DNA of 64,000 bases. Source: Bacillus sp. EB600 (GTDB taxonomy: Bacteria > Bacillota > Bacilli > Bacillales > Cytobacillaceae). Below the pieces are notes generated by a model. The model was given only the letters and a program-made list of their open reading frames with translations, had not been told where the DNA came from and searched no databases. Position numbers and translations under genes: made by a program. The stretch's first letter is position 1, and every line of letters begins with the position of its first letter. Positions 38,239 through 48,461 of the stretch are shown one piece after another. The DNA is taken from NCBI RefSeq assembly GCF_024494385.1, contig NZ_JAEVLT010000018.1, forward strand, positions 1 to 64,000, read 5' to 3'.

Positions 38239-38634
38239 TTAGTTGACCATTCGCTGTGCTTCGCGAAGCTGGAAGGTACGTACTTTTCTTGGTAAGAAAC
38301 GTCGGATCTCATCTTCATTGTATCCAACCTGCAATCTTTTTTCATCAATGATAATTGGCCGGCGGAGTAAGCCGGGATTCGCTTTAATAAGTTCAAATAG
38401 GTCCTGAAGCGGCATGTTTTCCAAGTTTACATCCAATTTTTGAAACGTTTTTGAACGAGTCGAAATAATTTCATCCGTCCCATCTTCGGTCATTCTCAAA
38501 ATTTCTTTAATTTCATCAATTGACAATGGTTCAGAAAAGATATTTCTTTCTTTATATGAAATCTCATGTTCTTCAAGCCACGATTTTGCTTTTCTGCATG
38601 ATGTACAACTTGGTGAAGTGTATAATGTTACCAT
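38239..38634 (-). CDS. spx: Transcriptional regulator Spx
   Basis: 131 residues from ATG 38634, which GGAG precedes; the longer frame adds four residues. The redox switch CxxC is Cys10/Cys13 in [12 protein letters not shown]. The ArsC fold continues with [27 protein letters not shown], including the Arg near the redox centre. Spx binds the alpha C-terminal domain of RNA polymerase to switch on thiol-stress genes. It is degraded by ClpXP through SpxH, encoded at 30997. A long AT-rich leader (560 bp) lies upstream. Confidence 0.95.
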   Translation of the reverse strand: MVTLYTSPSCTSCRKAKSWLEEHEISYKERNIFSEPLSIDEIKEILRMTEDGTDEIISTRSKTFQKLDVNLENMPLQDLFELIKANPGLLRRPIIIDEKRLQVGYNEDEIRRFLPRKVRTFQLREAQRMVN

Positions 38635-39195
38635 CAGTCTCCACACTCCTTTATTTTAAGGGTTCCGATTATATAAAAGCATTGTTTGAGTTAATAAAAT
38701 TGTCGCTAAATTAAAATGAATTTAATTAAATAATTTATATCATAATTATACACCACTACCTAAAAAAAAGGTATCCTTTTTAAAAAATATTATTCAAACA
38801 AACTGATATGTAAACAAAAAAATAAATATTTACGAAATTTGTCGAAATTTCGCCTAATTTTTTCATATTATTTCTTTTAAATATCTTGCTTAGAAAAGGA
38901 TATACTAAATAATTCGAATTCACGTCCACCTTTCAGACGGACATTTTGTTGAAAAAAAGGATATAAAATAACTTTTTTCTTATTTACATCTTTATATATT
39001 ACTTCTCAAGGCTTAATTTTCCCTTAACACTTTCTCAATTAACATTTTGAAATGAAAACGGATACATGAATCCTGATATTTTTAACATTTTTCACTTTTA
39101 TCTCTTCCTTTAAGTAAAAAGTTCTTTTAAAATAGAATAAGGAAGGCAAATGTACTTTTACAATCTTTGTTAATGATGAAACGGGAGGTTTTATT
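38635..39195. other. Long AT-rich intergenic region between spx and the 39196 gene
   Basis: No coding frame with an RBS is visible on either strand. A small GTCC/GGAC stem is at 38924-38942, and a TACCT(A)nAGGTA palindrome lies near 38757-38773. It probably holds several spx promoters, as spx is multiply promoted in B. subtilis, but no hexamer pair is good enough to assign. Confidence 0.5.
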
Positions 39196-39423
39196 ATGGC
39201 AGGTTATATAATCGACGTCGCCATTGTTACAGTCCTATCAGTGGGACTTGTTGCAATAATGGGTGTTATGCTAAATGGCATTGGGGAAAAGGTTTTCGCT
39301 AGAAATAAGAGAAATGAATTTGTTGATCAATCAGCAAGATTTCAGGTTGGCTGGAACAGCGTTGGCGGTAATTGGTCTAGTGTTGGAAGCCAATGGAAGG
39401 GTAAACGCAGTAAACAAAGATAA
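39196..39423 (+). CDS. Small single-pass membrane protein with WxSVG repeats
   Basis: 75 residues after GGGAGGTTTTATT. One membrane helix (residues 5-27) precedes a basic segment (ARNKRN). The tail reads FQVGWNSVGGNWSSVGSQWKG, three short tryptophan/serine/glycine repeats, before a Lys/Arg end. No known family is recognised. It is monocistronic with its own terminator. Confidence 0.7.
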   Translation: MAGYIIDVAIVTVLSVGLVAIMGVMLNGIGEKVFARNKRNEFVDQSARFQVGWNSVGGNWSSVGSQWKGKRSKQR

Positions 39424-39454
39424 GAAACGCGGCAGCGCTCTGGTTCTATAAAAT

Positions 39455-39490
39455 AAAAAAGTGATCTCACATTTGCGAGATCATTTTTTT
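39455..39490 (+). terminator. Terminator of the 39196 gene
   Basis: AAAAAAGTGATCTC pairs with GAGATCATTTTTTT, an eight-plus base-pair stem with a T-run on the plus strand. Confidence 0.85.
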
Positions 39491-39524
39491 ATTTTATCTG
39501 TTTCAATATTTCTCATACTCTTCA

Positions 39525-39838
39525 TCGAAGCAGAGGACAAAATGACCCTTTGCTATCTCCCGAAATGATAATGGTTCATTTTCAGCATATTGATGAACAA
39601 TTGGATCATACGAATGCAGGGTGCGGGATCGTTCAAAAATTGATCGCTTCTACATGGCTGGCTACTTGTTTTTTGTATGCTGATCGGTCTGATTTTCTAT
39701 TATGTTTAGCATGCTTGATTACAAATATTCATTTCATTATAATAGGAATAGAAACTAAAATTATAAGCAACAAGTTTGAGTAATTTAGGGTGGTACCGCG
39801 AACCATTCGTCCCTATAACTAGGATGAATGGTTTTTTA
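39525..39838 (+). promoter_or_regulatory. T-box riboswitch of trpS (with terminator)
   Basis: The T-box AGGGTGGTACCGCG at 39787-39800 is nearly consensus. It is followed by the terminator stem AACCATTCgTCC/GGATGAATGGTT and T6 (39801-39836). The roughly 260 bases upstream hold the stem I region. Several TGG triplets could be the Trp specifier (for example at 39572, 39602 and 39654); which one cannot be fixed without folding. Uncharged tRNA-Trp would stabilise the antiterminator and allow trpS transcription. Confidence 0.92.
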
Positions 39839-39863
39839 TTTATGACTAACCATTGATTAGTAG

Positions 39864-40898
<1,035 letters not shown>

Positions 40899-40920
40899 GT
40901 TATAACTTATAATACTAAAA

Positions 40921-40970
40921 AAAAGCCTGACCCCAAAGGTATCATTTACTACCTTTGGGGTCAGGCTTTT
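40921..40970. terminator. Bidirectional terminator trpS/yjbA
   Basis: AAAAGCCTGACCCCAAAGGTA pairs perfectly with TACCTTTGGGGTCAGGCTTTT around an 8-nt loop, an exceptionally long stem, between convergent genes. Confidence 0.92.
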
Positions 40971-41715
40971 AATTTACTTTAGAGCCGTGCTCCATTTCCC
41001 ATAATTTTTCAAAAAACGGCTGCCCTTTTATGATGTTTTCACAAAAATTCTCATGCTTTCCTGTCCAGCCATACTTAATCTCATTAAACAAACAATCCCA
41101 TGCATCCTCAAATTGTAATTCCTGGATAGACGGATAACGCTCGGGACACCACTCTGTATACCAATATCGGACCTCTGCTTCATTTTTTGTCGAATGCAGT
41201 TGATCAAGCGCCATAAACAAAAGCTGCTTTAATTGCCGCTCTTTTCTAGTTAGCCCCGTCATTAATCCCGGCTCAGGAGACAAAATATGAAAGTCTTTAG
41301 CCAATAGATTTTCATGGAATGTATAATCTATTGCATCATGATTTTCAATCATTTCGTAAACTAATTGTTCTTGCCTCGGAATAAGCCTGCTTTTCCTGAT
41401 TGGAATCGTATAGCCTATCGTATCAACCGCCATGATCCCCACACCATCAGTAACAACAAAACAATAATCTAACTGAACTCTTTCATGGTTTTTTCTTAAA
41501 TAAGCTTTTTGAAAAATATCGTCTAGAAGCTGTTGCGGTAATTCTGATAGATCATTTTCAATATAGCGAAATAAAATTGGCTTAACTTTTATAAGGGGCA
41601 CTTGGTCTAACAATTCAACCCCGTCATCCTTTCGCCATTCGTGAAAGTGGCAAACATTGTAACCATTTTCTTCTCCCTCAAACCAATTGACCCAAACATC
41701 ATGAAGATACAACAT
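40969..41715 (-). CDS. yjbA: Conserved protein YjbA (UPF0736/DUF3603)
   Basis: 248 residues from ATG 41715 with GTGAGGGGT upstream. Begins [20 protein letters not shown]; the C-terminal part holds [19 protein letters not shown] and [15 protein letters not shown]. Family members are of similar length and of unknown role. Position between trpS and yjaZ matches B. subtilis apart from the missing app/opp transporter genes. Confidence 0.85.
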   Translation of the reverse strand: MLYLHDVWVNWFEGEENGYNVCHFHEWRKDDGVELLDQVPLIKVKPILFRYIENDLSELPQQLLDDIFQKAYLRKNHERVQLDYCFVVTDGVGIMAVDTIGYTIPIRKSRLIPRQEQLVYEMIENHDAIDYTFHENLLAKDFHILSPEPGLMTGLTRKERQLKQLLFMALDQLHSTKNEAEVRYWYTEWCPERYPSIQELQFEDAWDCLFNEIKYGWTGKHENFCENIIKGQPFFEKLWEMEHGSKVN

Positions 41716-41859
41716 TGTACAACCCCTCACTTCAAGATACTATTTGTCAATCAGTATGGGCAGAGATGAGTTAAATTATTCCTTTGTAGATAGTTAAAAC
41801 CATTTAGTTTTTCTTTAAGCAAGGGGATGAAAAATCGTTTGCTATAATCCTTATTTTTT

Positions 41860-42648
41860 CTATAACTTATAACTAGTTTGGTCTATTAATTTTTCAGCAG
41901 AAAGTGTAAATGATTTTTTTGTTGAATAAGGATGTTTTTGATAATATTCGTGGACGATCGAAAATCCTGCCGCATATCCGACAAGTTTCGGAAACCGACC
42001 AAGCCCGTATAAAAGATCATCATGAAATTTCTCCTTTTTCTTACAGTCTAGATTATTTTTCAAATACCTTTCCCAAAACTGCTTGATTTGGTTTTCCGAA
42101 TACAGATTGCACCACTCTGCTAAATATTTTTTTCCACAATTCTTTAAGACGGCATATTCCGCCAGTCCCTCGATAATGATCGAATCCAATAACGTATAAT
42201 CCTCCATGTTTCCTTTCAACATGTTTAATCTACATATATGGTGGTATTCATGAACGAAGAGAGCTTCTACCTCTTTTAGATTGACATCCTCTGATAAAAA
42301 CAAAAACATTTTATCTGGAAAAGATACCCCTGACTTACTCTTTTCTACTTTTCTAAAAAAACCGCTATTCGAATTGATCGGAAATAAAAAGACTGGGATT
42401 TTTGGTCCAGACCACTTCTCGGTATATAGCTGATAGATCTCTTCAATTCTAGTCCATGTATGATTATCGATCATTTTTTCCAAAGTATTCCGGCTCATCC
42501 TTGACGGTTTAAACATTCCAAATCGCAATAACTGCTGGTAGATTTCATGTTTGTTTTGCCCTTTAAAGTATGGAGCCAACCGTTCACAAATTCTTGTTGG
42601 ATAGTTAAACTCCTGCTGCAGCCATAGATCAGTTTTAATGATCCCCAT
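41860..42648 (-). CDS. yjaZ: DUF2268 putative zinc protease YjaZ
   Basis: 262 residues from ATG 42648. The motif VHEYHHICRLN is an HExxH zinc-protease site (HEYHH), and the more distal Glu in IIEGLAEYAV could be the third ligand. No signal peptide is seen, so it is probably cytosolic. The substrate is unknown. It lies about 130 nt downstream of the fabF stop region on the same strand, but a terminator separates the two. Confidence 0.85.
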   Translation of the reverse strand: MGIIKTDLWLQQEFNYPTRICERLAPYFKGQNKHEIYQQLLRFGMFKPSRMSRNTLEKMIDNHTWTRIEEIYQLYTEKWSGPKIPVFLFPINSNSGFFRKVEKSKSGVSFPDKMFLFLSEDVNLKEVEALFVHEYHHICRLNMLKGNMEDYTLLDSIIIEGLAEYAVLKNCGKKYLAEWCNLYSENQIKQFWERYLKNNLDCKKKEKFHDDLLYGLGRFPKLVGYAAGFSIVHEYYQKHPYSTKKSFTLSAEKLIDQTSYKL

Positions 42649-42739
42649 TTTCCCCACTCCAATTTGTGTTACTTATCTAATGGTATTTTATTAATGAGAT
42701 AAAAATGGGTTCACAGCGCAGTTGATGTTTGTAAAAAAA

Positions 42740-42770
42740 GGGCCTGACATGGATTAACCAAGTCAGGCCT
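42740..42770 (-). terminator. fabF terminator
   Basis: AGGCCTGACTTGG/CCATGTCAGGCC on the minus strand, followed by CTTTTTTTAC. Confidence 0.88.
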
Positions 42771-42778
42771 CTGCTTTT

Positions 42779-44020
42779 CTACTTATTATACTTTTTAAAG
42801 ATGATTGTTGCGTTATGTCCGCCAAAGCCAAGAGAGTTGCTCATCACAGTGCTAATCTCTTGGGTGCGGGCAGTATTCGGTACATAATCTAGGTCACACT
42901 CTGAATCTGGAGTTTCCAAATTGATCGTTGGCGGAAGAATGCTGTCCCTTAATGACAGCACTGAAAAAATTGCTTCAATACCGCCAGCTGCTCCAAGAAG
43001 ATGTCCTGTCATTGACTTTGTAGAGCTCATTGCTAATTTATAAGCATGCTCCCCAAAAGCTTCTTTTACAGCAGCAGTTTCAAATTTATCATTGTATTCG
43101 GTACTTGTTCCATGAGCATTGATGTAGTCAATCTCTTCAGGCTTTAGTCCTGCATCGTTCATAGCCATTTTCATAGCCCTTGCTCCACCTTCTCCACCTG
43201 GAGCAGGTGCAGTAATGTGATAGGCATCGCCTGTTGCTCCATAGCCTATAATTTCCCCATAAATTTTTGCACCGCGTGCTAAGGCATGTTCAAGTTCCTC
43301 AAGAACAACAATCCCTGACCCTTCACCAATAATAAATCCATCACGATTCTTATCGAACGGCCGACATGCTGTTTTTGGGTCTGGATTTGTAGAAAGCGCT
43401 GTGTTGGCGCAAAATCCAGCGACAGACATTCTTGTGATTGGTGCTTCTGCCCCTCCAGTGATCATCGCATCAGCATCTCCGCGTTGAATCACCTTAAAAG
43501 CATCACCGATTGAATTTGTACCAGTTGCACAGGCTGTAACAGTACATGAATTAAACCCTTTCGCACCTAGTAAGATCGAAACCTGGCCTGCAGCCATATC
43601 TGGGATTAACATTGGTACGAAAAAAGGACTAACCCTGCGGTACCCTCTTTTTAGAAATGTCTCAAATTGTTGTTCGAAGGTTTCCATACCTCCAATTCCA
43701 GATCCAATCCAAACACCGACACGAGCAGCATTCTCCTCAGTAATAGTAAGATTGGCATCCTTGGCAGCCATCTTTGCTGCTGCAACTGCAAACTGGGTAA
43801 AGCGATCCATTTTTCTAGCGTCTTTTCTGTCCATGAAAGCTTCCGGATCAAAGTCCTTTACTTCTGCGGAAACCTTGGCGGGATATTCATCTGCATTTAC
43901 TCGTGTTAATGGTCCGATTCCTGATTTACCTTCAATTATATTCTTCCAGGTGGTTTCAACATCGTTTCCAAGCGGAGTGACTGCTCCAACGCCCGTCACC
44001 ACTACTCTGCGCTTTTCCAT
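42779..44020 (-). CDS. fabF: Beta-ketoacyl-ACP synthase II
   Basis: 413 residues from ATG 44020 (AAGGGGATGCACAAA upstream). The catalytic Cys is in [14 protein letters not shown]; the two His are in [11 protein letters not shown] and [12 protein letters not shown]. It elongates acyl-ACP with malonyl-ACP. It is 120 nt downstream of fabH, and the pair form the fabHF operon under the FapR operator at 45137. Confidence 0.95.
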   Translation of the reverse strand: MEKRRVVVTGVGAVTPLGNDVETTWKNIIEGKSGIGPLTRVNADEYPAKVSAEVKDFDPEAFMDRKDARKMDRFTQFAVAAAKMAAKDANLTITEENAARVGVWIGSGIGGMETFEQQFETFLKRGYRRVSPFFVPMLIPDMAAGQVSILLGAKGFNSCTVTACATGTNSIGDAFKVIQRGDADAMITGGAEAPITRMSVAGFCANTALSTNPDPKTACRPFDKNRDGFIIGEGSGIVVLEELEHALARGAKIYGEIIGYGATGDAYHITAPAPGGEGGARAMKMAMNDAGLKPEEIDYINAHGTSTEYNDKFETAAVKEAFGEHAYKLAMSSTKSMTGHLLGAAGGIEAIFSVLSLRDSILPPTINLETPDSECDLDYVPNTARTQEISTVMSNSLGFGGHNATIIFKKYNK

Positions 44021-44140
44021 TTTGTGCATCCCCTTATCTGCAAAATTTAAGTAAGATATTCAATTGTTATAGCTCAAACTTTATTTCAATTTAAAATTCC
44101 CTCATTGTCTAGTACCATCATTCAAGGTATGCTTTCGCAT

Positions 44141-45073
44141 TTATTTACCCCAACGGATCGCAATCGCTCCCCAAGTAAGTCCGCCGCCGAATCCGACCAT
44201 AACGATAACATCATCATCCTTAATTTTTCCGGCTTCTAATTCCTCGACAATGGAAATTGGAATGGATGCAGCGGAAGTATTGCCATATTTATTAATAGTT
44301 TTGGACATTTTCTCCTCTGGCATCTCAAGTCTTTGTCTAGATGCTTCCATAATCCGAATATTGGCTTGATGTGGAATAAAGAAATCGACTTCATCCTTTG
44401 AAATTCCAGCTTTATCTAGTACATGAATACAGCTTTCTCCCATTTGGCGAACAGCAAACTTAAATACTTCACGGCCATTCATGATGATATACTCGTCTTG
44501 ATAGAGGTGTTTTCCTCCAGTCCCATCTGCACCAAGCTCAAAGGAAAGGATTCCTCGATTGCCTGATACAGGTCCGATTATAGCTGCACCTGCACCGTCT
44601 CCAAAGAGAACAGCAGTATTACGATCATTCCAATCGGTAATTTTCGAAAGCTTTTCAACCCCAACGACTAACACATTTTTATAGGCATTTGTCTCAATAA
44701 ATTGTTTTGCTGTAATAATTCCATACATAAAGCCGGCACATGCTGCACTAATATCCATCGCTGCCGCTTTTGTTGCTCCTAATTTTTCTTGAAGCATACA
44801 TGATACCGATGGAAACGGACGATCTGGTGTTACCGTTGCAACTAGAATTAAATCAATGTCCTCTGCATTTATGTTTGCATTTTCAATCGCCTTTTTTGCG
44901 GCTTCGAATGCCATATCGGATGTATCAATATCGTCTCCGGCTATTCGGCGTTCTTCAATCCCTGTCCTCGTGCGGATCCATTCGTCTGAAGTATCCATTC
45001 TTTTTTCAAGATCAGCATTTGTAACAATATTTTCTGGTATATATCTTCCTATTCCGACGATACCGGCGTTCAT
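44141..45073 (-). CDS. fabH: Beta-ketoacyl-ACP synthase III
   Basis: 310 residues from ATG 45073, which AAAGGAGATGGGTGT precedes; the longer frame adds ten residues. The Cys-His-Asn triad is in [21 protein letters not shown] and [10 protein letters not shown]. It starts fatty acid synthesis by condensing an acyl-CoA with malonyl-ACP; branched-chain primers are usual in Bacilli, including the isobutyryl-CoA handled by the icmF cluster in this window. Confidence 0.95.
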   Translation of the reverse strand: MNAGIVGIGRYIPENIVTNADLEKRMDTSDEWIRTRTGIEERRIAGDDIDTSDMAFEAAKKAIENANINAEDIDLILVATVTPDRPFPSVSCMLQEKLGATKAAAMDISAACAGFMYGIITAKQFIETNAYKNVLVVGVEKLSKITDWNDRNTAVLFGDGAGAAIIGPVSGNRGILSFELGADGTGGKHLYQDEYIIMNGREVFKFAVRQMGESCIHVLDKAGISKDEVDFFIPHQANIRIMEASRQRLEMPEEKMSKTINKYGNTSAASIPISIVEELEAGKIKDDDVIVMVGFGGGLTWGAIAIRWGK

Positions 45074-45136
45074 ACACCCATCTCCTTTAAACATATAAAT
45101 CATTCTTACTATATTTTATTTTGTTATTATCAATTA

Positions 45137-45154
45137 TTATGACTTGGTACTAAT
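45137..45154 (-). promoter_or_regulatory. FapR operator of fabH-fabF
   Basis: Minus strand ATTAGTACCAAGTCATAA, 64 nt upstream of the fabH start, matching the FapR consensus and sharing ATTAGTACCAAGT with the fabI site. Confidence 0.88.
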
Positions 45155-45278
45155 TTTAGCAATGATTTTTGAATAAGGCAACCTTTATATCAAGTTAACT
45201 TCCGCATCTATCCATACCGATGACCAAAATAAATCATATTCTAAATATTAGGAAGAATAGAGAGGGGTAAGATTACGC

Positions 45279-45503
45279 ATGGAAGAAGACAAGAAGAGTG
45301 ATGGCAAGGTCGCTGAAGACCCATTTTCACGGATGATGTTTGGTTCAAAAAGTGAGGTGGAGGAAAACCAAGTTCAACAAGCTTCTTTAGATTATGAAGA
45401 ATTAATGGTAAATATTGACTCCCTTATCGAATCCGCACAAAATTTAAAACCATTGTTCCATAAAGTCTTTCCGATCATCGAACAATTGTGGAAAAAAGAG
45501 TAA
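45279..45503 (+). CDS. Small acidic protein, YjzB position
   Basis: 74 residues, highly charged N-terminus (MEEDKKSDGKVAEDPF) then FSRMMFGSK and an amphipathic C-terminal half (LMVNIDSLIESAQNLKPLF). GAGGGG precedes the ATG. It is divergent from fabH and convergent with comZ, the place of yjzB in B. subtilis. Function unknown; the name rests on synteny only. Confidence 0.65.
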   Translation: MEEDKKSDGKVAEDPFSRMMFGSKSEVEENQVQQASLDYEELMVNIDSLIESAQNLKPLFHKVFPIIEQLWKKE

Positions 45504-45528
45504 AGAGGATGCCATCATCATCCTCTTT
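45502..45528. terminator. Bidirectional terminator 45279 gene/comZ
   Basis: AAAGAGGATG/CATCCTCTTT, a 10-bp perfect stem between convergent genes. Confidence 0.85.
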
Positions 45529-45531
45529 CGC

Positions 45532-45732
45532 TTACTCTTGATTTACTTCCTTACTTGCTTCTTCCCTTCCGAGTTCATAGGCCTCTTGCATAACTTTTGT
45601 AAATAATTCCATAAATGGCTGAATCACATCTAATGACAACTCCACGCCAGCTTTATCTAGTTGCTCTTTTGCCTGGGGCAAATATTTTAAGGCAATTTGC
45701 ATAAATTGTAGTGATTTATCTTGATCGTTCAT
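45532..45732 (-). CDS. comZ: Competence regulator ComZ
   Basis: 66 residues from ATG 45732 (AAAGGAGACTTCTAT). SLQFMQIALKYLPQAKEQLD and VIQPFMELFTKVMQEAYELG match ComZ, a negative regulator of comG operon expression. In B. subtilis it is the second gene of a med-comZ operon. Here med is missing and only a short tail may remain upstream. Confidence 0.9.
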   Translation of the reverse strand: MNDQDKSLQFMQIALKYLPQAKEQLDKAGVELSLDVIQPFMELFTKVMQEAYELGREEASKEVNQE

Positions 45733-45798
45733 ATAGAAGTCTCCTTTTAGTTGTTTGTTTCCTTGTTTCATTTTAATTTTAAATTCGTTTATTCATTT

Positions 45799-45867
45799 TT
45801 ATTTTGCTAGTGCTTCTTGATAGAATCCCTCAATTTCCTGCTGCCATTCATATGTAGCAAATGATCC
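45799..45867 (-). pseudogene. Possible C-terminal remnant of med
   Basis: Twenty-two codons, ending ATYEWQQEIEGFYQEALAK-stop, lie 66 nt upstream of comZ on the same strand with no start or RBS. The composition looks protein-like (an amphipathic helix). In B. subtilis the gene at this position, between yjaV and comZ, is med. Identity to Med is inferred from position, not proven. Confidence 0.35.
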
Positions 45868-46010
45868 CTACTTTATGGGGATTTTACAAGTGAAAAGCAA
45901 CCATATCCCTCTAACGCATTTCTGCTTCCAAGAGTAAACCTCTCACTTTGCTGATTAACCACCTATATTCTAACCTTATGAAAAAAAAATGAAAAGCTAA
46001 TTTTGCAAAG

Positions 46011-46320
46011 AAAAGCGGAAACGACCGTTTAGCGCACGACAGGACTGAAGCACACTGACTGAGATAAGGTGAAACTTCAATCAGCGAGGTTTTATTCGCT
46101 GATTGTTAGTTAAGCCAATCGGGTATTAACGGGCAGTTGAGAATCTACTGCCCGTTAATACGGGATAAAGGAAACACGAAGAGCGTTAGCGACTCGATGT
46201 TGACTTATCGTAAGGTAGTGGGCGAAGTACACTAGTCGCTGGGCGCTGGCCCACTAAAAGCGCCGCCGTCCTGGCGGCAACGTCGGCACTAGCACGTCCT
46301 GTGCGTCGGAGCTAGACAAT
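46011..46320 (+). repeat. Interspersed modular repeat, copy C (long form with extra insert)
   Basis: Starts AAAAGCGGAAACGACCGTTT and ends GGAGCTAGACAAT. It has the central two-hairpin block (AATCAGCGA/TCGCTGATT and ACGGGCAG/CTGCCCGT) and an additional GC-rich insert of about 60 bp before GCTAGACA, with GCCGCC/GGCGGC and GCACGTCCTGTGC hairpins. It occupies the gap left where med would be. Confidence 0.85.
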
Positions 46321-46358
46321 TCTAAAGTTAAAATACTTTCTTATCTTTCAAAATGAAC

Positions 46359-47213
46359 TTAGGATTCATCCTCCAAGTCGCGTAAGAGGGATATGTGTTC
46401 CCTTTGAATCGTAAGTGATTCACTGTATGGAGTAATATTTTGTAAAGATAGCTTTACTATTTGTTCATCACTTTTAATGTCTACACTCTCACATTCACTT
46501 TTTATGCTTTGGTCAATTTTTAGAAAGTCAGCACAACGCTTCCAACTCTCAGGAATACCGCTTTCAAGCAAGAAACTTCCCGGTTTACCTGTTTGGATTG
46601 TCTCAAACATCGGGTCAAGTGCGTCATTAATAAAAATAGCATCAAATGGCCATTCTCTTATTACAATTTGTTCTTCTATTTTATTTAGCTGGTTTAACAG
46701 CAATCTTTGAAAAAGAAATGAAGGTGGCTGCCAAGGACCAAAGATTGTTGGTAAATAAACAAGCTGGATCGAGCGATCCTTCCGTTTTGTTTCCTTTAAA
46801 AAATCCTTTACATCCTCGATGCCATTTAAATCGTTAGAACCTGTTATCAATTGAATCGGGAGCAGGTAGACAATCTGGTTTTTAGTTTGTTTTTGTTTGT
46901 TTAAAGATTGGACCATGTTTGCGAATACTTTTTTAGTAGTTAATGCAGATTCTTTATATGTCATTAACAAATCATAGAGTGAAATAATAATAATCGCAGG
47001 CCCGCTTTCAGCTTCGCTCAGATTATCCGAATCCTGTAGTGCCTTCTCTACAAAATTTGCATTTCTGCCAACTTCTAGTCTTTTTTCTTCTACAAATAAG
47101 GCATCTTCCATATTAAAATGAATCCCGGTTACACAATAGCCTTTTTCAAGAAATCCCTTGCAAAGGTGAAATCCAACAAATTCATGAACACCATAAATAA
47201 TAACCTTGTCCAA
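46359..47213 (-). CDS. yjaV: NAD(P)-binding epimerase-like protein (YjaV position)
   Basis: 284 residues from a TTG start behind GGGGGGAGC. The N-terminus DKVIIYGVHEFVGFHLCKGF is a Rossmann fold with a degenerate glycine motif (YGVHEFVG instead of GxxGxxG). The extended-SDR features TIFGPWQPPSFLFQRLL are kept, but no canonical YxxxK is seen. It may be a non-catalytic member. It lies downstream of yjaU, separated by a perfect hairpin. Confidence 0.7.
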   Translation of the reverse strand: MDKVIIYGVHEFVGFHLCKGFLEKGYCVTGIHFNMEDALFVEEKRLEVGRNANFVEKALQDSDNLSEAESGPAIIIISLYDLLMTYKESALTTKKVFANMVQSLNKQKQTKNQIVYLLPIQLITGSNDLNGIEDVKDFLKETKRKDRSIQLVYLPTIFGPWQPPSFLFQRLLLNQLNKIEEQIVIREWPFDAIFINDALDPMFETIQTGKPGSFLLESGIPESWKRCADFLKIDQSIKSECESVDIKSDEQIVKLSLQNITPYSESLTIQREHISLLRDLEDES

Positions 47214-47230
47214 TTTAGCTCCCCCCAATT

Positions 47231-47267
47231 AATTCCTAATGAATCCTATGCAGATTCATTAGGAATT
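47231..47267. other. Perfect hairpin in the yjaU-yjaV gap
   Basis: AATTCCTAATGAATC pairs with GATTCATTAGGAATT, 15 bp, 7-nt loop. On the minus strand it ends five bases from the GGGGGG Shine-Dalgarno of yjaV. It has no T-run, so it is not a simple terminator; it may limit readthrough or protect an mRNA end. Confidence 0.75.
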
Positions 47268-47284
47268 ATTTCATTTGGCTTAAC

Positions 47285-48019
47285 TCACAAGACTTTCTCA
47301 TGACTGTTAAAAAATTTTACAATCATGGTTCCCAGCTGCTGCTTTTTTTCAGGGAGTATTAAGCTAGACTCAACAGTTTTGTTTTCAACTTCATGTTTTA
47401 TTAATGACTGGTTATACTTCGTTTGGTTATAGGATCTGCCGCCAGTCAGAACATGAATCATTTTAATCGGTATCCCACTATCAAGGGGAATATCCTCTTC
47501 ACAATTAGAAATTTCAACTTCTAGTTGCTTAAAACTGCATTGATAAGCACACTCCAATTCCTTTGAGAGCTTTTTGTAAAAGAATTTATGCTCTCTTTCC
47601 TGTTCAAGGTGATGCTTCAATGAAAGGATTGGATTAAGAAAGACGACAGACCTTATCTGGTCCCTCATTTTTTTCATCAATTTTAGAGCTGTAAGGGCAC
47701 CCATACCTTCAGCAAGAATATGAATTTTGCTATTTAAAATTTCTGATCTTATCACATGTTGATACAATCTTTCTGCTAAGTCCGCGGCTTTCTCACTTCC
47801 CCAACTTCGTCCATAAAGGTTTGAGGAAAATACCATGTACCCTGATTGTTTAAATTTATTTATAATAGGCAGCTTCCCTTCATTCTGTGACCAGAAGCAT
47901 TTTCGAGCATCTACGAAATGACGTTCATCTCCTAAAATCAAGATACCAAACCCTGTAGGTTTTTCAGGGTAATGGATCGTATTCCACTCAGTATCAAGCT
48001 GAAAATTCCGGTTCTCCAT
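47285..48019 (-). CDS. yjaU: Alpha/beta hydrolase-like protein (YjaU position)
   Basis: 244 residues from ATG 48019 (AAAAGGAGTTTAATC). The fold is suggested by FGILILGDERHFVDARKCF, GYMVFSSNLYGRSWGS and IHILAEGMGALTALKLM. The nucleophile elbow reads AEGMGA instead of G-x-S-x-G, so the catalytic serine is missing. It may be a degenerate, non-hydrolytic member. It shares a strand with yjaV. Confidence 0.7.
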   Translation of the reverse strand: MENRNFQLDTEWNTIHYPEKPTGFGILILGDERHFVDARKCFWSQNEGKLPIINKFKQSGYMVFSSNLYGRSWGSEKAADLAERLYQHVIRSEILNSKIHILAEGMGALTALKLMKKMRDQIRSVVFLNPILSLKHHLEQEREHKFFYKKLSKELECAYQCSFKQLEVEISNCEEDIPLDSGIPIKMIHVLTGGRSYNQTKYNQSLIKHEVENKTVESSLILPEKKQQLGTMIVKFFNSHEKVL

Positions 48020-48212
48020 GATTAAACTCCTTTTGCCAGTTTTCCTCACCTTATTTTATGTTGCTTCCAATAAAGTGAACGGGGCCAGCGCCTATTGTTA
48101 CAATACAAACTAAAAAAAATAGCAAAATGTCGAAATTATCTTTTATTATTTCTATTTTTTTTTGCATATGGTAAGATAAAAATGGATTATAATAGGTAAG
48201 AGGTGAAAAATT

Positions 48213-48395
48213 GTGCGATTTTTTTGGTCTTTATTCTGGGGATTCCTTCTTGTACAAATGTTGACTTACGTGATCACTTCCATGCTTGGAACTGCGTATG
48301 ATTTTAAAATTGGTAGCATTCTAGCTTTAGTTGTTGTAGTTTTGGTGTATGCAATATCAGCAGTTATTCCAAACGACCCAGTCGAAAAACATTAA
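48213..48395 (+). CDS. yjzD: YjzD family small membrane protein (DUF2929)
   Basis: 60 residues from a GTG start, GAGGTG ten bases upstream. Two membrane helices (FFWSLFWGFLLVQMLTYVI and IGSILALVVVVLVYAISAVIP) separated by a short loop match YjzD/DUF2929. Function unknown. Terminator follows. Confidence 0.8.
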   Translation: MRFFWSLFWGFLLVQMLTYVITSMLGTAYDFKIGSILALVVVVLVYAISAVIPNDPVEKH

Positions 48396-48405
48396 TTTTT
48401 TCTTT

Positions 48406-48440
48406 AAAGGTCATCCTGCTATGCACAGGATGACCTTTTT
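48406..48440. terminator. Bidirectional terminator yjzD/clpB
   Basis: AAAGGTCATCCTG/CAGGATGACCTTTT around CTATGCA, 12-bp stem, T-run on the plus strand. Confidence 0.88.
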
Positions 48441-48461
48441 ACTTTTAGTCAACGTCCCTTT

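Noticed and set aside
39550-39783. 77-codon plus-strand ORF upstream of trpS
   Set aside because: It lies wholly within the T-box leader, has no RBS and ends just before the conserved T-box motif, so it is a chance frame in structured RNA.
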